A stretch of DNA of 64,000 nucleotides from Congeria kusceri (lineage: Eukaryota; Mollusca; Bivalvia; Myida; Dreissenidae). The notes under the pieces were generated by a model. That model was not told where the DNA came from. It searched no databases and was given only the letters and a program-made list of their open reading frames with translations. Positions 24,916 through 37,184 of this stretch are shown here, piece by piece. The stretch spans positions 36,001 through 100,000 of the forward strand of contig JAPFQT010000383.1 of assembly GCA_027627225.1 (NCBI GenBank). The letters run 5' to 3'. How positions within the stretch are numbered: position 1 is the first letter of the stretch; each line of letters begins with the position of its first letter. A program made the translations under genes and the position numbers.

Positions 24916-26988
24916 ATAATAAATACAATCACACAAAACAGTATTATTACAATTGCCTGTATACATATTCACTAAGACTAAAATGCATGTGGCGTTTACT
25001 GATTCGCGGAAGCTATGCTTACAACCTACTTTCCACAAAAATAGCCAGGGGTATTTATCAACAAAAGCAGCTTAAGGTTTAGTATCTCCGATTCTGATGC
25101 GTCCGCCATAGTCTATTTATAGAAAGATATAACCTCTATTTATAAATTCAATAACAACTTCAGGAGTAAAGCTAGTTGAGGGAAAAATGTAATTCTAAAT
25201 AATTCCAAATTACACAACCGTAATTCATATTAACATGCACGGCTAGATGATAAAAATTATTTCCCTATTCGGTATTAATGTTCTTGTCTATGACCAAGTT
25301 TTCTGGATGCTTGTTGCAAGTATTTTAGCACACTTGACATCGGCTGCTAGCCTGCAACACTGCAAGATATTTATTATTGAATGAGTCACTTCTGTTGAAC
25401 CGGTAATTGGAACAGGTCGCTTACTCTATTTGCAGTGTGCTAAACAGGCTTCTCGCTCTGTTTCGTAATTGAGCAGAATTGAATGCACGATTTTAGCTTG
25501 TATACGCTTTCAAAAATAATAATTTCTAGACGAAAACTAATCTTCATGCAAATAATGCAAGACTGTTAATTTGATTCAGGGGCTTCATGCAAGTGTTTGT
25601 AAAAATACAATGTAGTAGATTCTCAGTAGCGCGTTAGTTGAAATCAGAATTACACACTGATTAAAGTTGTCGAATGGAATATTATACAGTTGATTGAAAG
25701 TGTTCATCGATATTCAGACATGGAATAACGATGTAAATGTAAACAAAATAGATAGTGATGACGAAAACCAGTTTTCACAAGACTCCAGAATTGTGTGTAG
25801 GTTTTGCAACTTGCAGGCCTTATTTATGTACGGGTAACGTTATAAACAGTTAATTAAACCATGTTTCGTTGCATTATTAATTAACTTTACAATATTAAAT
25901 GAGAATCTGGTCACTTTGTTCGCTTGATACAATGTAAACCTCGCCAATAAATTTCAAAACTCGGCCAATGCCAATATGGAAAAACGCGGCTAATACGAGA
26001 TTTGGCAAATCAGGATTCAGGATTAGCTCGGCCTTATACGAGATCATATTTTGGCATTGTTTGCGCCATTTTTGTGCTATCATTTTATGCATTATTTTAA
26101 AAACGCGAACTGGTTATTTTTTTAGCAAATACTTTGTATGTACTGTTTGGTCGTTATATTTAACAATAGGCAGTTACAAGAATAGAAACATTGTTATTAC
26201 TGCTGGCCTTGTAAAACTGAAAGATGCTGTATTCTATTTCTATCTGTATCGAAATACTATTTTTAATACTTGTACTATTAAAACTGAACGATGCTGCATG
26301 ATATAATGTTAATTAATAAACTTGTCATGAATTAGTTGAATTCATATTGACCTTGTAAATTGGGCTGAAGACAGCCGTTTTGGCCTGAGGCCGTATGTTG
26401 GTCAAATATTGGGACGGTCAGGTGGCACGAATGTCTATAGCTGACTGGATGATATACATTTGTATATAATAAGAAGCCATATTATCAAGTTTAAAGGTGG
26501 GCTATTGAACTTTATTCAAACAAATGTTTCCTTTTTAGCAACAGTGCACTCATAATTAACATGTTTCGCCAACAGTCTTTCTATGCTGTCGGCGTTTTGA
26601 TTATTTACATCATTTCTACTGGAAATATTTGGCACTTCTTGATTAACAGTTGAAAGTTGAAACAAGTGCAGGCGTATGGGTGATTCAAACGACAACGTTG
26701 GTGTGAAGTAGTCTCATTTTATTCTGAACAAGTATTAGATCACGCACCGTCTTCTAATATTTGAAATGGCATCTGTTTGCATCCACATAGTTCTGATATT
26801 GTCATATTAAGAAAAACAACTATATCTATTGAGTTAAATGCTACTTTTACTAACATTGCTTTTGTAGACAACATTACAGTGCATTCAGGTACATACTACT
26901 TAATTTCTTATAATTCATAAAATGCAACAAATAGTAGTAATACACGCGAAAAAGAAAATGAATAAGTAATTCTATAAAATATTATATC
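24916..26988. other. No gene recognised
   Basis: About 2 kb of AT-rich sequence. The longest open frame (25,968-26,306) has no motif I know and no splice context. I found no repeat internal to this stretch. Confidence 0.5.
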
Positions 26989-27284
26989 TTAAAGGGACCT
27001 ATTTACAGAATCACAAAATTACAATTGTCCGATCCCCCAAATAAGAATATACGTAATATTTTTAGTTCAGATACGTCCAATTGTCAAGTTAAGACGTTTA
27101 ATGGTCCAAATAAGAATATACGTAATATTTTTAGTTCAGATACGTCCAATTGTCAAGTTAAGACGTTTAATGGTCCAAATAAGAATATACGTAATATTTT
27201 TTGTTCAGATACGTCCAATTGTCAAGTTAAGACTTTTAATGGTATATTTCAATAATAGAAAAATCCGTGCCCAAGTCCCTTTAA
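26989..27284. mobile_element. TTAA-flanked MITE with three 69-bp internal repeats
   Basis: Begins TTAAAGGGACCT and ends with the inverted form AAGTCCCTTTAA, giving ~11 bp inverted ends, each with TTAA. The centre is three copies of a 69-bp unit starting at 27,037, 27,106 and 27,175 that differ by only a few bases. The frame is open because 69 is a multiple of 3, not because it codes. TTAA borders suggest a piggyBac-like target choice. Confidence 0.75.
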
Positions 27285-28300
27285 GAATGTTAACACCAAA
27301 ATTCGTACTTATTAGTAGTATTGTCTGACAATATGTTGGCCTGCCACTCATTCATTTTATAAAAATAGCGCTCGCTTCGAACGCATTTTGGTCATATATA
27401 ATTTATATTGTATGAAAACACAGCAAATATACAAATGTATTGCAGAAGTGTTAACAGTAGCAATCTTATCAGATGGAAGTATCAATCTTATATAACAGTA
27501 ATGCTTTATTTGCAACAGCATATAAACTGTTGTAATTTTACAAGGATTTTGTGGATTATCTTCACAACATTAACAAGTTGCCGGGTTACGGTACTCCCAT
27601 GCTCAAATGACACATTTACCAAACTGCTCTTCGGTATGAAATCTATATTAGTAAACGTGTATATACATGTTGATAACCAATACAAACCGAGTTATTTGCT
27701 ATAAATAAAAAAGACTCTCAATAATGTTAAAAGACACATCTATGCATAAAGAAATCTAGTCCAGGCGCAAATCGTGAGGTCACACAAACTGTTTATCTGA
27801 TGTCACTAACGAGCTAAATATTGTTAATAGCGATTATATACATCCAGGCGTGCAAAGTGCACTAATCAGAGGTAGATATTGTACGTAATTGTGTTGAATA
27901 CATACACATAGAGACTGCTCCTTATTAAAATACAACTTTAATTAATCCTATACCATATATATACAAACGTTCTCGGTTTCCGTTTTATTAAGACTAAATT
28001 TACCATTTTCGGCATACTTTTAAGAACGTAATTACACTTATAAAAAGTAAAAGCTTCTGAAGGACCTGTGTAAATAGAGGAAATTGGACGGTGGTAGATG
28101 CCACATAAAGCTAAACTAGTTAGAGACACGGTGTCTACGTAGTGGATAATTACTTAAGAAAGCTTTCTGCAAAATTTCTTTGCTATTGGTCTAGTTTACT
28201 AGTAGTTTCCGAAATTTTCGATTTAATATGTCTATATAAGGAAAACTGCCACTCTCCCTGACGACATGGTCTGTTAACGAATATATGTTATATGAATTTG
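27285..28300. other. No gene recognised
   Basis: AT-rich spacer. No conserved coding stretch or repeat unit was seen. Confidence 0.5.
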
Positions 28301-28920
28301 GTAGTCATTGAAAGAAAAGTTATTTGAAATATTTTTGAAATTTGTCAATTACGTTCAGAGAAAAAGACTTTCAAAGATTTCGAACCAAGAATGCCGAGAA
28401 AAAATAAACAATTCACAAATTGAAATATAACAATGTAAAAACGACATTTTACAAGCAGAAGTACGATTCTTTGAAAACCTATACAAAACAGCTATATCTG
28501 GACAAATAGATAATTTTTTTTTTCAAAACCGCAATCGTAATTACGATAGCAAAGCTACTATGTGAAGACAACTTAAACGAATACCATTGCGTCATAATGA
28601 TCGCATTTTCAGACATAAATAATAGCATAAGAAGTTTATAATCTGGATTATTTTAAAACCACACTTTATTAATTCAAAAAATTATTCTTATTATTTTGAG
28701 AAAGGTGTATTATCAGACTTACAAAATCAAAGAATAATTACAATATTGCCAAACCAAGGAAAAAAACAATATTAATTCGACGATAAGTTTGTTAAACACA
28801 GATTACACTATCGCAACAAAAGCAATGGCAATCCGATTAAGAAAGTTTCACAAATGATATACTTTGATACAAATGGTTTTATGAACAACAGTTCAGTTCC
28901 GAGTTTATTGGCTAATCGGC
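28300..28920 (+). pseudogene. Tx1/L1-like LINE, part 1: before and at the start of the reverse transcriptase
   Basis: Around 28,445 one frame reads NDILQAEVRFFENLYKTA, the usual stretch between endonuclease and reverse transcriptase in L1-group elements. Around 28,780 another reads ISLLNTDYTIATKAMAIRLR, which is RT motif 1-2 of the same group, followed in a shifted frame by a TNGF-like stretch. Frames change several times and stops are frequent. Colinear later parts are at 30,530-30,760 and 32,330-33,360. Confidence 0.75.
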
Positions 28921-29043
28921 ACATTTGCCTTTGGCCATTTACAATACGTTAAATTAAATTATGGCCAAGACACATATAACATAAATAGAATTTTGCAATC
29001 GTATACAACAAATGTACAAGGTTATAATTGTAATGTGGGTATT

Positions 29044-29088
<45 letters not shown>

Positions 29089-29789
29089 GAAGAAGCAGCT
29101 TAATATGCAATTTATTTTTACTATTATTAGTTCGCCTAATTGCTTGTGGGCTTAAGACACGTATTATAGATGAAATTGTGCAAACGTACTCATTGCAATA
29201 TATGTCAGTGATACATAAAAATGATACAAAGCAGAACATTTGCACTGTTATTAATAAATCTTTTTAACGTAAGATATAGAATATATTTATATACTACGAC
29301 ATTAATCACTTTATGCATGTGTAAACACATTATATCATATCTTTTATATCTGACTATCACATTTTCATTATTAGACTATGATTTTAATTACATATGTAGT
29401 TACATACAATGTAGTATATATAAGGTTTTGTTCCTCTTAGAATAGCGCCTATTAAAGAAAGCTATCAGGGAAAAACAACAGCAAATAGTACAGCCAATAC
29501 ATCATTAGAACAAAACGTTTGTGCTCCCTTCAAAATAGCGCTATTGGCGAAAACGAAACAATGGGTGCTATCAGAGAACAACAGCAAATGGTAGAAATAT
29601 ACGAGTTCATAATTAAAACTAAACAAAAATGTATAATAAACGTAAAGCAAGATATCGGTAATGCTTTGACAAATCTGTATATAGAGTTTTAAGATACTAC
29701 ATAATAAACAATGATATATTCACGAACATTGTTATAATAATTAGTCTCTTTTTCAGAATGCACAGTATAAATACTGATAAATTCAGATA
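28921..29789. other. Insert between LINE parts; no gene seen
   Basis: AT-rich stretch containing a (TA)n run. It separates parts 1 and 2 of the Tx1/L1-like LINE. No conserved frame was found. Confidence 0.45.
29050..29084. repeat. (TA)n microsatellite
   Basis: About 17 uninterrupted TA steps. Confidence 0.9.
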
Positions 29790-30350
29790 ATCATGTAACA
29801 TATTCGACCATATCTTGGTGATATACAAATTATTCCTAGTATATGTATATATTGTAAAGTGATATTTAAAATTGCATTATAAGGAAAAGCAGGTACATGT
29901 CTAACATACTTTTGTATTAAATTCATTTCATTATATATAAACTTTGATACATTTATTATTTTACTTTCTCTCTTATCAGACATAATGTATTTGAATTTTG
30001 TGACATTAGGCCAATTAAATGGGCTATTATAATCATTTCAAAGATCTGAATAAGCAGTGTAACATAATAAAAAATGGTATTCAGATTCAACTACATTTTG
30101 TGTACATTGTTTGCATTTCCTGTAGTTTCAATTTCAACAGAATGTGATGGCAGCCTTCAACGAGTTAATTCCGTACAATGTTTTTCATTTTTTACACACA
30201 ATAAATAATTTTCGAAATCAAAATCTTGTTTAAATTTACAATAATATTCCATCTTTAGTTGAAATGATAAGGTTTCATGCCAGGATTGAATATACTGATC
30301 TCTTAATCTCATGTGACAACAGATATATTCGGGAAAATTTACGATCAATA
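29790..30350 (-). pseudogene. CR1/RTE-like LINE C-terminal fragment, minus strand
   Basis: On the minus strand the frame from 30,348 reads YIQSWHETL and YYCKFKQDFDFENYL, the helical region after the reverse transcriptase of CR1/RTE-like LINEs. Further downstream, in another frame, CKQCTQ...ESEYHFLLC forms the CxxC...H...C zinc knuckle, and then INVSKFIYNEM near 29,880-29,950 is the usual last block. Only the tail survives. It lies antisense inside the Tx1/L1-like element, so it is a later nested insertion. Confidence 0.75.
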
Positions 30351-30529
30351 TTTGATGTTATATCCTATTTGAACTCAACAAACAAACCAGGATTGTTGTT
30401 TTTTCGATTTTTGAAAAGATAATTGATAGTCTTGGTCACACTTTTATGTTAAATGCCTCGAGCGATTAAACTTTGGATCGAACTTTATTCAGTGGATATA
30501 AATGTTTTGCATAATCATAAATAGCTTAA

Positions 30530-30760
30530 TTATAAACAACGGACATCAGATAGCTTCAATATAAAAAGAGATGTACGACAAGACTGCCCGTTATCATCTT
30601 CCATATTTGTCATAGGTTTGCAATTTCTCTCTAATAATATTGAATGTAATGGTGAAATAAAAGGTATTAAAGTATTAAACAATGATATCAAACACACATT
30701 TTTTGCAGACAATGCCATTTTTTCAGTCATTAATAAACACATTAGTGAGCTTTAAAAATA
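30530..30760 (+). pseudogene. Tx1/L1-like LINE, part 2: RT palm region
   Basis: The plus frame from about 30,540 reads SFNIKRDVRQDCPLSSSIF, matching the RGVRQGCPLSP motif of L1-group reverse transcriptases. It then reads GIKVLNNDIKHTFFADN, where FADD has become FADN, so a catalytic aspartate is lost. The segment near 30,694-30,822 recurs in worn form at about 30,855-30,985. Clearly inactive. Confidence 0.8.
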
Positions 30761-30939
30761 TGTATGGCCTATGTCTAAATACCGCGAAATCAACATATTT
30801 AGAATTAGTTTATTAAATACAACAAGTACACACTTTTTTTTAATTAAACTAATTATTTTTTGCAGGAATGCCACTTTTTTAACAGTGGAAGTGAAAACTC
30901 ATTAATTAACACATAAGTGAGTTTTAAAATATATCTGAC

Positions 30940-31900
30940 CTTAATGTAAATAACTCAATATCAACTGTATTAAGAATTGGTTCCTGGTTGGATCAAGGTC
31001 AAGGTCACTGTTACTTAAAGTAGGAAAATGGTTACCGCTCAATAACTTGAAAATGAATTGAGATATTTTAATGAAACATCATACGTATCTATGTATGCAT
31101 ATGGGGTGGGTGGGGTCATGGTCACCGTAACTAAAAATAGAAATAGAAAAAAAAGTATTCCGCTCAATAACTTAAGAACATATTAAGATATTTTTATGAA
31201 CCTTTATACATAGACACCTTATATCGAGACCTCGCATGGGATTGCATATGAAGTGGGTGGGGTCAAGGTCACGGTCACAGTGACTAAAAATGTAAAACAG
31301 TTTCCGCTCAATGACTATATAACGAAATCAAATATTTTAATGAAGCTTTTTATGTATATACCTTATATCTAGACCTCGCCGTTTGCGATTGCATATAGGG
31401 TGGATGAGGTCAAGGTCATCATTACTTAAATTACTTAAATAGAAAAACGGTTTCTACTCAATAACTTGAATTAAAATATTTTAATGAAACTTCATATGTA
31501 GATACCTTTTATTGAGACCCCGCTTGAGTGGACGGTTAAGGTCAAGGTCTCCATTACTAGAAATAACACTCCACAGCTCAAGAACGACTTAAGGTATTGT
31601 TACGTTACTTCAAATGTACATACCTTATATTGAAACTTCACTTGGGATTGCATATAGGATAGGTGGAGGTCAAGATTACTGTTACTTAAAATGAAAAAAC
31701 CGGTATCGGCTCAATAACGAAAGAACGAATTGAACTATTGTAATAAAACTTCATGTATAGATACATTATAGCAAGACCTTGCATGGGATTGCATTTTGTT
31801 TGTGTGGGTTCAAGATCAAGAGACGCTGTTTGGTATTATTTAGGGGTCAAAGTCACCATTACTTAAGTTAAAATAGATCAAATGCTTTCTGCTAAATAAC
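30940..31900 (+). repeat. Tandem array, ~140-150 bp unit, about 6-7 copies
   Basis: The motif GGTCAAGGTCAC and variants recurs near 30,996, 31,114, 31,260, 31,408, 31,540, 31,668 and 31,845. Between them are CCGCTCAATAACTTGA-like, TTTTAATGAAACTTCAT-like and ATTGAGACCTCGC-like parts. It is a third distinct pearl-like array and lies inside the Tx1/L1-like LINE between parts 2 and 3. Confidence 0.8.
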
Positions 31901-32290
31901 CCAATAGTTGATTGAGCTTTTGCTATACCGATACAACTTTTGCAATTACATTAACATACTTAAGGTCAAGTTAAATGTCCTAATTAATAAATTAAAAAAG
32001 CAATTTCTTAACTGAAGTTATACTTAAGAGCAATTCCTAACCATAGCTGTACGACCTTCACCTTGCACCCAAAATTTTATTTTATTATTTTTCTGACTTT
32101 TAGGCATTTGGTTCGAAAATTGGTTTTCGTGGAATTTCTACGTTTTTACTACAATTATAAAATAAATTATTTTACTGTTTGTTTTAAAAACGAGACCTAT
32201 GTGTTAAGCATTCTTTTAGTAAATACTTCTTAAATATCATTTATTTTTAAAAATATCATACCGTATTAGCCGTCGATACGCCCCTTTAAT

Positions 32291-32304
32291 GGGGGGGGGG
32301 GGGG
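32291..32304. repeat. Poly-G run
   Basis: Fourteen consecutive G residues in an AT-rich context. Confidence 0.9.
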
Positions 32305-32329
32305 CAACCACTGTGATAAAATCATTTGC

Positions 32330-33360
32330 AGTACCAAACTTTATTTATCCATTTTCAGTGCTTCTAAACCCATTTATAACAATATTAAATGATATAACAA
32401 AATCATTGTCAACGCCATCTGTGATTTTAAACCTTACCAAATAAAAATAAAAGTACTGTATGTAGACAACGCAAATGGAGGTTTAAACCTTAAAAATATA
32501 GTCAAAGGAAAATGGAAACTATTATAGAAGTTTAAAATGCAAAGTTATGAAAACAATCTCATTCTTCCCAGTGAACTCAATGAAAGATTTAATAAACGAA
32601 ATAAATATACAAAGGATATGTATTCCTTTGCGATGGTATTGTTAAAATCAAGAGTATAATATTAAAACAAAATAACCACAGTTATAAAAAAGATATAATT
32701 TTGATAAAGAAATTGATAACTGCGAAATGTTAAACTTTATTTTTCAAAAGGTTGTACGGTCATTAAAAGGAATTAAATTTGTATACCATGTTTATGATCT
32801 TAGAAATAAGAAAATGTACTATTTAATAGGCTTCAATACCGATATGACATCAATAACAGAGATATACTGAAATTTAACACATTAATTACCTCTATTCTAC
32901 ATCAATACATACTTGAAGAAAACATAGAAAAATTAAAGATACATTTTCCGATAGAAACACTTTCAAATACACTTACAAAAACATAAAAAAAAACAAATGC
33001 ATTAATATATTATATTCAGCTGCAAAACGAGAATTACAACAACATTGAAAATAAATCATTTACACATCGTTGCGTAGTTTTCAATTCAGATTTATTCCAA
33101 CAAATACATATTTAATTAAGTGTAATTTACATAATAACACTATTGGTGACTTCTGTCAGTCTCGTATTGAAACTGTTGACCATTTGTTTTGGGAATGTTC
33201 ATGTGGTCAAGCAACATTGAATATTATAATATTAGAAGCATTTATTGTAAATAAAACTAGTTCAATATATATACAAACAAACGGCATTTTTGGTTGCACT
33301 GGAGAGAAACCTTTTGTTGATGTTTTCAATTTCACCATAAATCGTTTATATGCAAAATGA
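32330..33360 (+). pseudogene. Tx1/L1-like LINE, part 3: C-terminal domain
   Basis: A frame near 32,455 reads VLYVDNANGGLNLKNI, the stretch after the reverse transcriptase in Tx1/L1-type elements. The open frame at 33,070-33,360 reads SFQFRFIPTNTYL and then FCQSRIETVDHLFWECS, the C-terminal zinc-binding motif of the group. Stops and frameshifts break the rest. The part follows parts 1 and 2 in order and strand, so 28.3-33.4 kb looks like one old element opened by later insertions. Confidence 0.75.
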
Positions 33361-33885
33361 AATACTCAAAGAGCAAACCCACCGTTCGAAGCTGCGTTCA
33401 GTATCTAAACAACAGAATCAAAATTAAAGCTAAGGTAGCCCATATGAAGAAAAAGTACGAAATCACTGTAGAAATTGGGACCGCTTCGGATAGAAACTAC
33501 TATTTTCATATATGCTGATATGTTAAAAAAATGTTTTTCTCATAAACAACAATCCAACTTTTTCTAGTTGTCAGTTACAATATCAATATTACATTCAAAA
33601 TTAGTAAAACCAAACATTTTATTTATATTTAAAAGATATATAATTTTTATTATTATATAATTTTCATGACATCTTTATGCACACTTTATTAAAATTCATA
33701 CAGTAATGCATGTACTTGTGTGTATTTGATATTTTGCTACTTGTATTTTGTTCACATTTTGTTGTATATTAATTTCGTATGAATATTTGGCATTATATGC
33801 ATTACATAAATATTACTATGGAAATATGTATTATAGAAACAAATAAATTAATAAAAAATTAAAAAAAATAAACAAAAATAACACT
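33361..33885 (+). mobile_element. 3' untranslated end and A-rich tail of the Tx1/L1-like LINE
   Basis: No coding sequence. It ends in an A-rich tract with AATAAA-like words at about 33,840-33,885, as expected for a LINE 3' end. Confidence 0.5.
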
Positions 33886-34469
33886 CTTCAAAAATATAAA
33901 TATCTTCCAATAGCAAATGATTAAGCGAATTTACCTTAGAATGTATTTATACTGAAGATGTCATTATTGTGGAGTATTTAACTTGCCGTTAAATCAACCG
34001 AATAAGAGGATAGTATTTATCAAACAGTAATCATATTGTTGATGCAACATAAACATTAGTCATACACAAATATCGATGACTGGAATATGTCATTAGTCAT
34101 ACAAAAATATGACTGAACATACTATGGAAACCGCAAAAAATATATTTGAATATACATTAACATGCGAATATTAATTGGTATACATATACATTCCAAGTTC
34201 ATTGGCATTGAGCCAAACAACATTTGGCCATTAATTTGGCGAATGGGAGAGTAAGCCCATATATGTATACATATTTCACAAAAAAACACACAGGTATTCA
34301 TCATATATACAAATTGCATGCTAGGTATATCAATATTATAAAAGTACAACCATCCATTATAGTATTATGAAGCAGTAAGAGCTACTTTCCTGCACCTGGT
34401 CCATAACATCAATATAGATACATTGTTGATTGCTGAACTTTTTTGACAACATACTATTTTTAAGTTCAT
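33886..34469. other. No gene recognised
   Basis: AT-rich spacer, possibly including the worn 3' part of the minus-strand LINE fragment that follows. Confidence 0.45.
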
Positions 34470-34680
34470 AAGGTTTAAACAATTAATTGAAATACAATGT
34501 TTCCCTCAAACTCTCTGGATGATTGACACAAACAAATGAAGTGATATTGTGGTTCAACAGTGCTCATGTTACATAATTTGCATATAATATTATCAGTACT
34601 ATTAAATCTACCTCTTTCTAGTTTTAAATTATGCGAATGTAGACTAAAATTGGTATCGCCATTTTCTATATTGCACATTT
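34470..34680 (-). pseudogene. CR1/RTE-like LINE zinc-knuckle fragment, minus strand
   Basis: The minus frame reads SHNLKLERGRF and then CKLCNMSTVEPQYHFICLC, the C-terminal CxxC...H...C knuckle of CR1/RTE-like LINEs. About 60 residues remain. It is a separate event from the fragment at 29,790-30,350 and from the LINE at 58,819-61,350, since each carries its own version of the same region. Confidence 0.75.
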
Positions 34681-35220
34681 AACATTATTCGTTATTCATT
34701 ATAATAACTTTACAACTTTGCATTCTGCACATTTTCATTATAAATACTATAAGTAGTTAAATAGGATTGTTCATAATTTTAAGTCAGTTGTTCGTGCTCT
34801 TTTTTGCAAATACGACTGATAGAGTAAATATTTTTAGTTCACAATGTACAGTTTAATTATATTTTATACGACGTTCATCGCAAAATGTACACTGTAGTTT
34901 GTCTATTTCAGTAGCTATATACATGTATATATAACACTTAAAAAACAATTCAACAACATGGTTACAACATGATAATCAAATATAGACAATTTAGTTCATG
35001 TAATACATACAATTAAAATACTAAACTCTTTTAAAGCAGAGTTTTTATATATTTTCCAGTATACATGTATTTCAATTTAATGCATACATAGAAAATAAAG
35101 CTTTAATGAGCGTAAAAAATAACCTAGATATTATACTATGAAATACTTAGTTTATTTTAGATGGTGTTCTGGAGTGTAAAACTTGCTGAGTAAGCTTACA
35201 AGTCAGTAATAACACGTGTC
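34681..35220. other. No gene recognised
   Basis: AT-rich spacer with no supported feature. Confidence 0.5.
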
Positions 35221-36548
35221 AACAAGAGCTGTCAGAGGACAGAACGCTCCACTCTTTGGAGTATTTCAGTTGGTACATATGTTTGAAAGTGGAAGGGGCA
35301 TACATTTGTGGACATACAAAACTGAGTTATGGCAATTATGTCATCAAAATTTACCAAGTTTCAAGTAAAAATCTTGTGTAGTTTATTAATTTGAAGACTT
35401 TGGAACAAGTGGGCATACCTCTATCAAAATGCAAAACAGAGTTATAGGGAATGTTGCACCTGATAAGGTGTTGATGACACAGATATAGTCCATGTTGCAA
35501 GTGAATAACTTATGTAGTTCTAAAATTACAAAACATTTTAATATAAATTTTAACAAGAAATATATGTGATAAAGGGGTATAACTCTGTCAAAATACAAAG
35601 AGTTATAGGGAATGTTGCCCCTGATACTGGAGTTGATGACACAGATATATTCCAAGTTTTAAGTGAATAACTTATGTAGTTACAAAACTTTTGAATATAA
35701 ACTTTAACCAGTAAATCTATGTTGCCCCGGACACTGGAATTGATGAAAGAAGTATATTCCAAGATTCAAGCGAATAACTTATGTAGTTCTGCAGTTACAA
35801 AACTTTTGAAAATAAACTTTAACCAGAAAATCTATATGAAAAATGGGCATGACTCTGTCAGAATAAAAAACATGGTTATGGGAAATGTTGCTCCTGATAC
35901 TGGAGTTGAGGTAAAAAGTATATTCCAAGTTTCAAAACAATAACTTTTGTAGTTGTAAAGTTACAAAACTTTTAAATATGAACTTCAACCAGAATATCAA
36001 TGTGAAAAAGAGACGTAACTCTATCAAAAGACAAAACCGAGTTATGGAGAATATTACTTCTGATACTGGAGTTGATGACAAAGGTATATTCCAAGTTTCA
36101 AGTGAACAACTTGTGTGGTTTTGAAGTTAGACAACTTTTGAATTTAAACTTGAACCAGACAATCTATATGACAAAACGGCATTACTTTGTCAAAAGACAA
36201 AGCACAATTATGGGAGATGTTGCTCCTGATACTGGAATTAGTGACAAAGGTATATTCCAAGTTTCAAGAGAATAACTTATGTCGAACTGCAGTTACACAA
36301 CTTTTGAATATAAACTTTAACTTGAAAATCTATGTAAAAAGGGGGCATAACTCTGTAAAAATACAAAATAGAGTTATGGGAATGTTGCCCATGATACTAG
36401 AATTGATGAAAGTTACAAGTTTCAAGTGAATAACTTATGTAGTTTTGAAGTTACAAGACTTTTGAATACACACTTTAACCAAATTCAGACGCCGACGCCG
36501 GGGGTAGTAGGAAAGCTCACCTTTTCTTCGAATAGTCGAGCTTAAAAT
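35221..36548 (+). mobile_element. Pearl/HINE-like non-autonomous element with a ~166-bp tandem core
   Basis: Starts AACAAGAGCTGTCAGAGGAC, which folds as a CTGTC-AGAG-GACAG hairpin, and ends with GACGCCGACGCCGG and AATAGTCGAGCTTAAAA. Between them a core with CTGATACTGGAGTTGATGA recurs at 35,456, 35,621, 35,728, 35,893, 36,060, 36,225 and 36,391, giving a 165-167 bp period with one shortened unit of 107 bp. Known pearl elements of bivalves have this build (leader, tandem core, trailer) and have been linked to Helentron-type rolling-circle transposons. The open frames over it are side effects of the repeat. Confidence 0.8.
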
Positions 36549-37029
36549 GCTAACCAGGAAGTGTTTGTTATGTGTCTGCAAGATATGTATGCACTTTAGT
36601 ATATATGTACTTTAATTGGCCAATACAGTTTACACTAATAACATAGAGTTCAACCGAGGGTCCGATTTATAAAAAAATATTAAGTATGTTGAAGCTGGTT
36701 TTGCTTTAGCTCAGTATTTTCATATTGCAATAATTTGCATGTCCGATAATCTAAATAAATTATATTTTTGGTTGTTAAATAGGAAGTTTGATTGATGATA
36801 TACTTTAAAAGAGTAAAGCCTTCGAGAAACTGGACCCAACAGTTTAAGAATGCAACTAACTTATAAGGTACCATTATATATTCCAACAAGAGTTCATATT
36901 GATCTTCTTGTCCACAGACTATGGTCCTCTGTCCTCATTTAAATCACAGAGGTCTTTCTTATAACATAACTTTCTAATTGTTAAAAGTTGTTGCCATACA
37001 TTATAAATATGTGTTGCACCACATTTGTT
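36549..37029. other. 3' flank of the minus-strand gene; nothing certain
   Basis: AT-rich. It would contain the 3' UTR of the minus-strand recombinase-like gene. AATAAA-like words occur on the minus strand but none can be chosen. Confidence 0.4.
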
Positions 37030-37184
37030 TCATTTCATTTGTGTTGAATGCAAAAGAGCTATTCTTCTGGACTTGTTACGTTCATTATATAGTTTAGCGT
37101 GTATTACTTTTAGTCGTTCAGCGAGAGGCAGATCAGCGTGAATATCAGGATGAAGACGAATGAATTCCCGAAATCCGGAGTATC
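37030..37184 (-). pseudogene. Terminal coding exon of the zinc-finger/tyrosine-recombinase-like gene
   Basis: A minus-strand acceptor (CTCACAATTTTACATTTTAG, cut at 37,185/37,184) opens an exon whose frame reads GYSGFREFIRLHPDIH, LPLAERLKVIHAKLYNERN and ends ALLHSTQMK with TGA at 37,030-37,032. The first codon is completed by the last G of the exon at 38,687-38,720, so phases agree. The segment is charged and probably helical; I do not recognise a named domain. The exon itself has no internal stop. It is typed as pseudogene only because upstream exons of the same model carry nonsense codons. Confidence 0.65.

Noticed and set aside
25968..26306. 112-codon plus-strand frame
   Set aside because: No recognisable motif, no splice context, AT-driven composition, and an antisense frame overlaps it.
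35386..36429. Multiple frames of 67-89 codons on both strands
   Set aside because: They come from the 166-bp tandem core of the pearl/HINE-like element.
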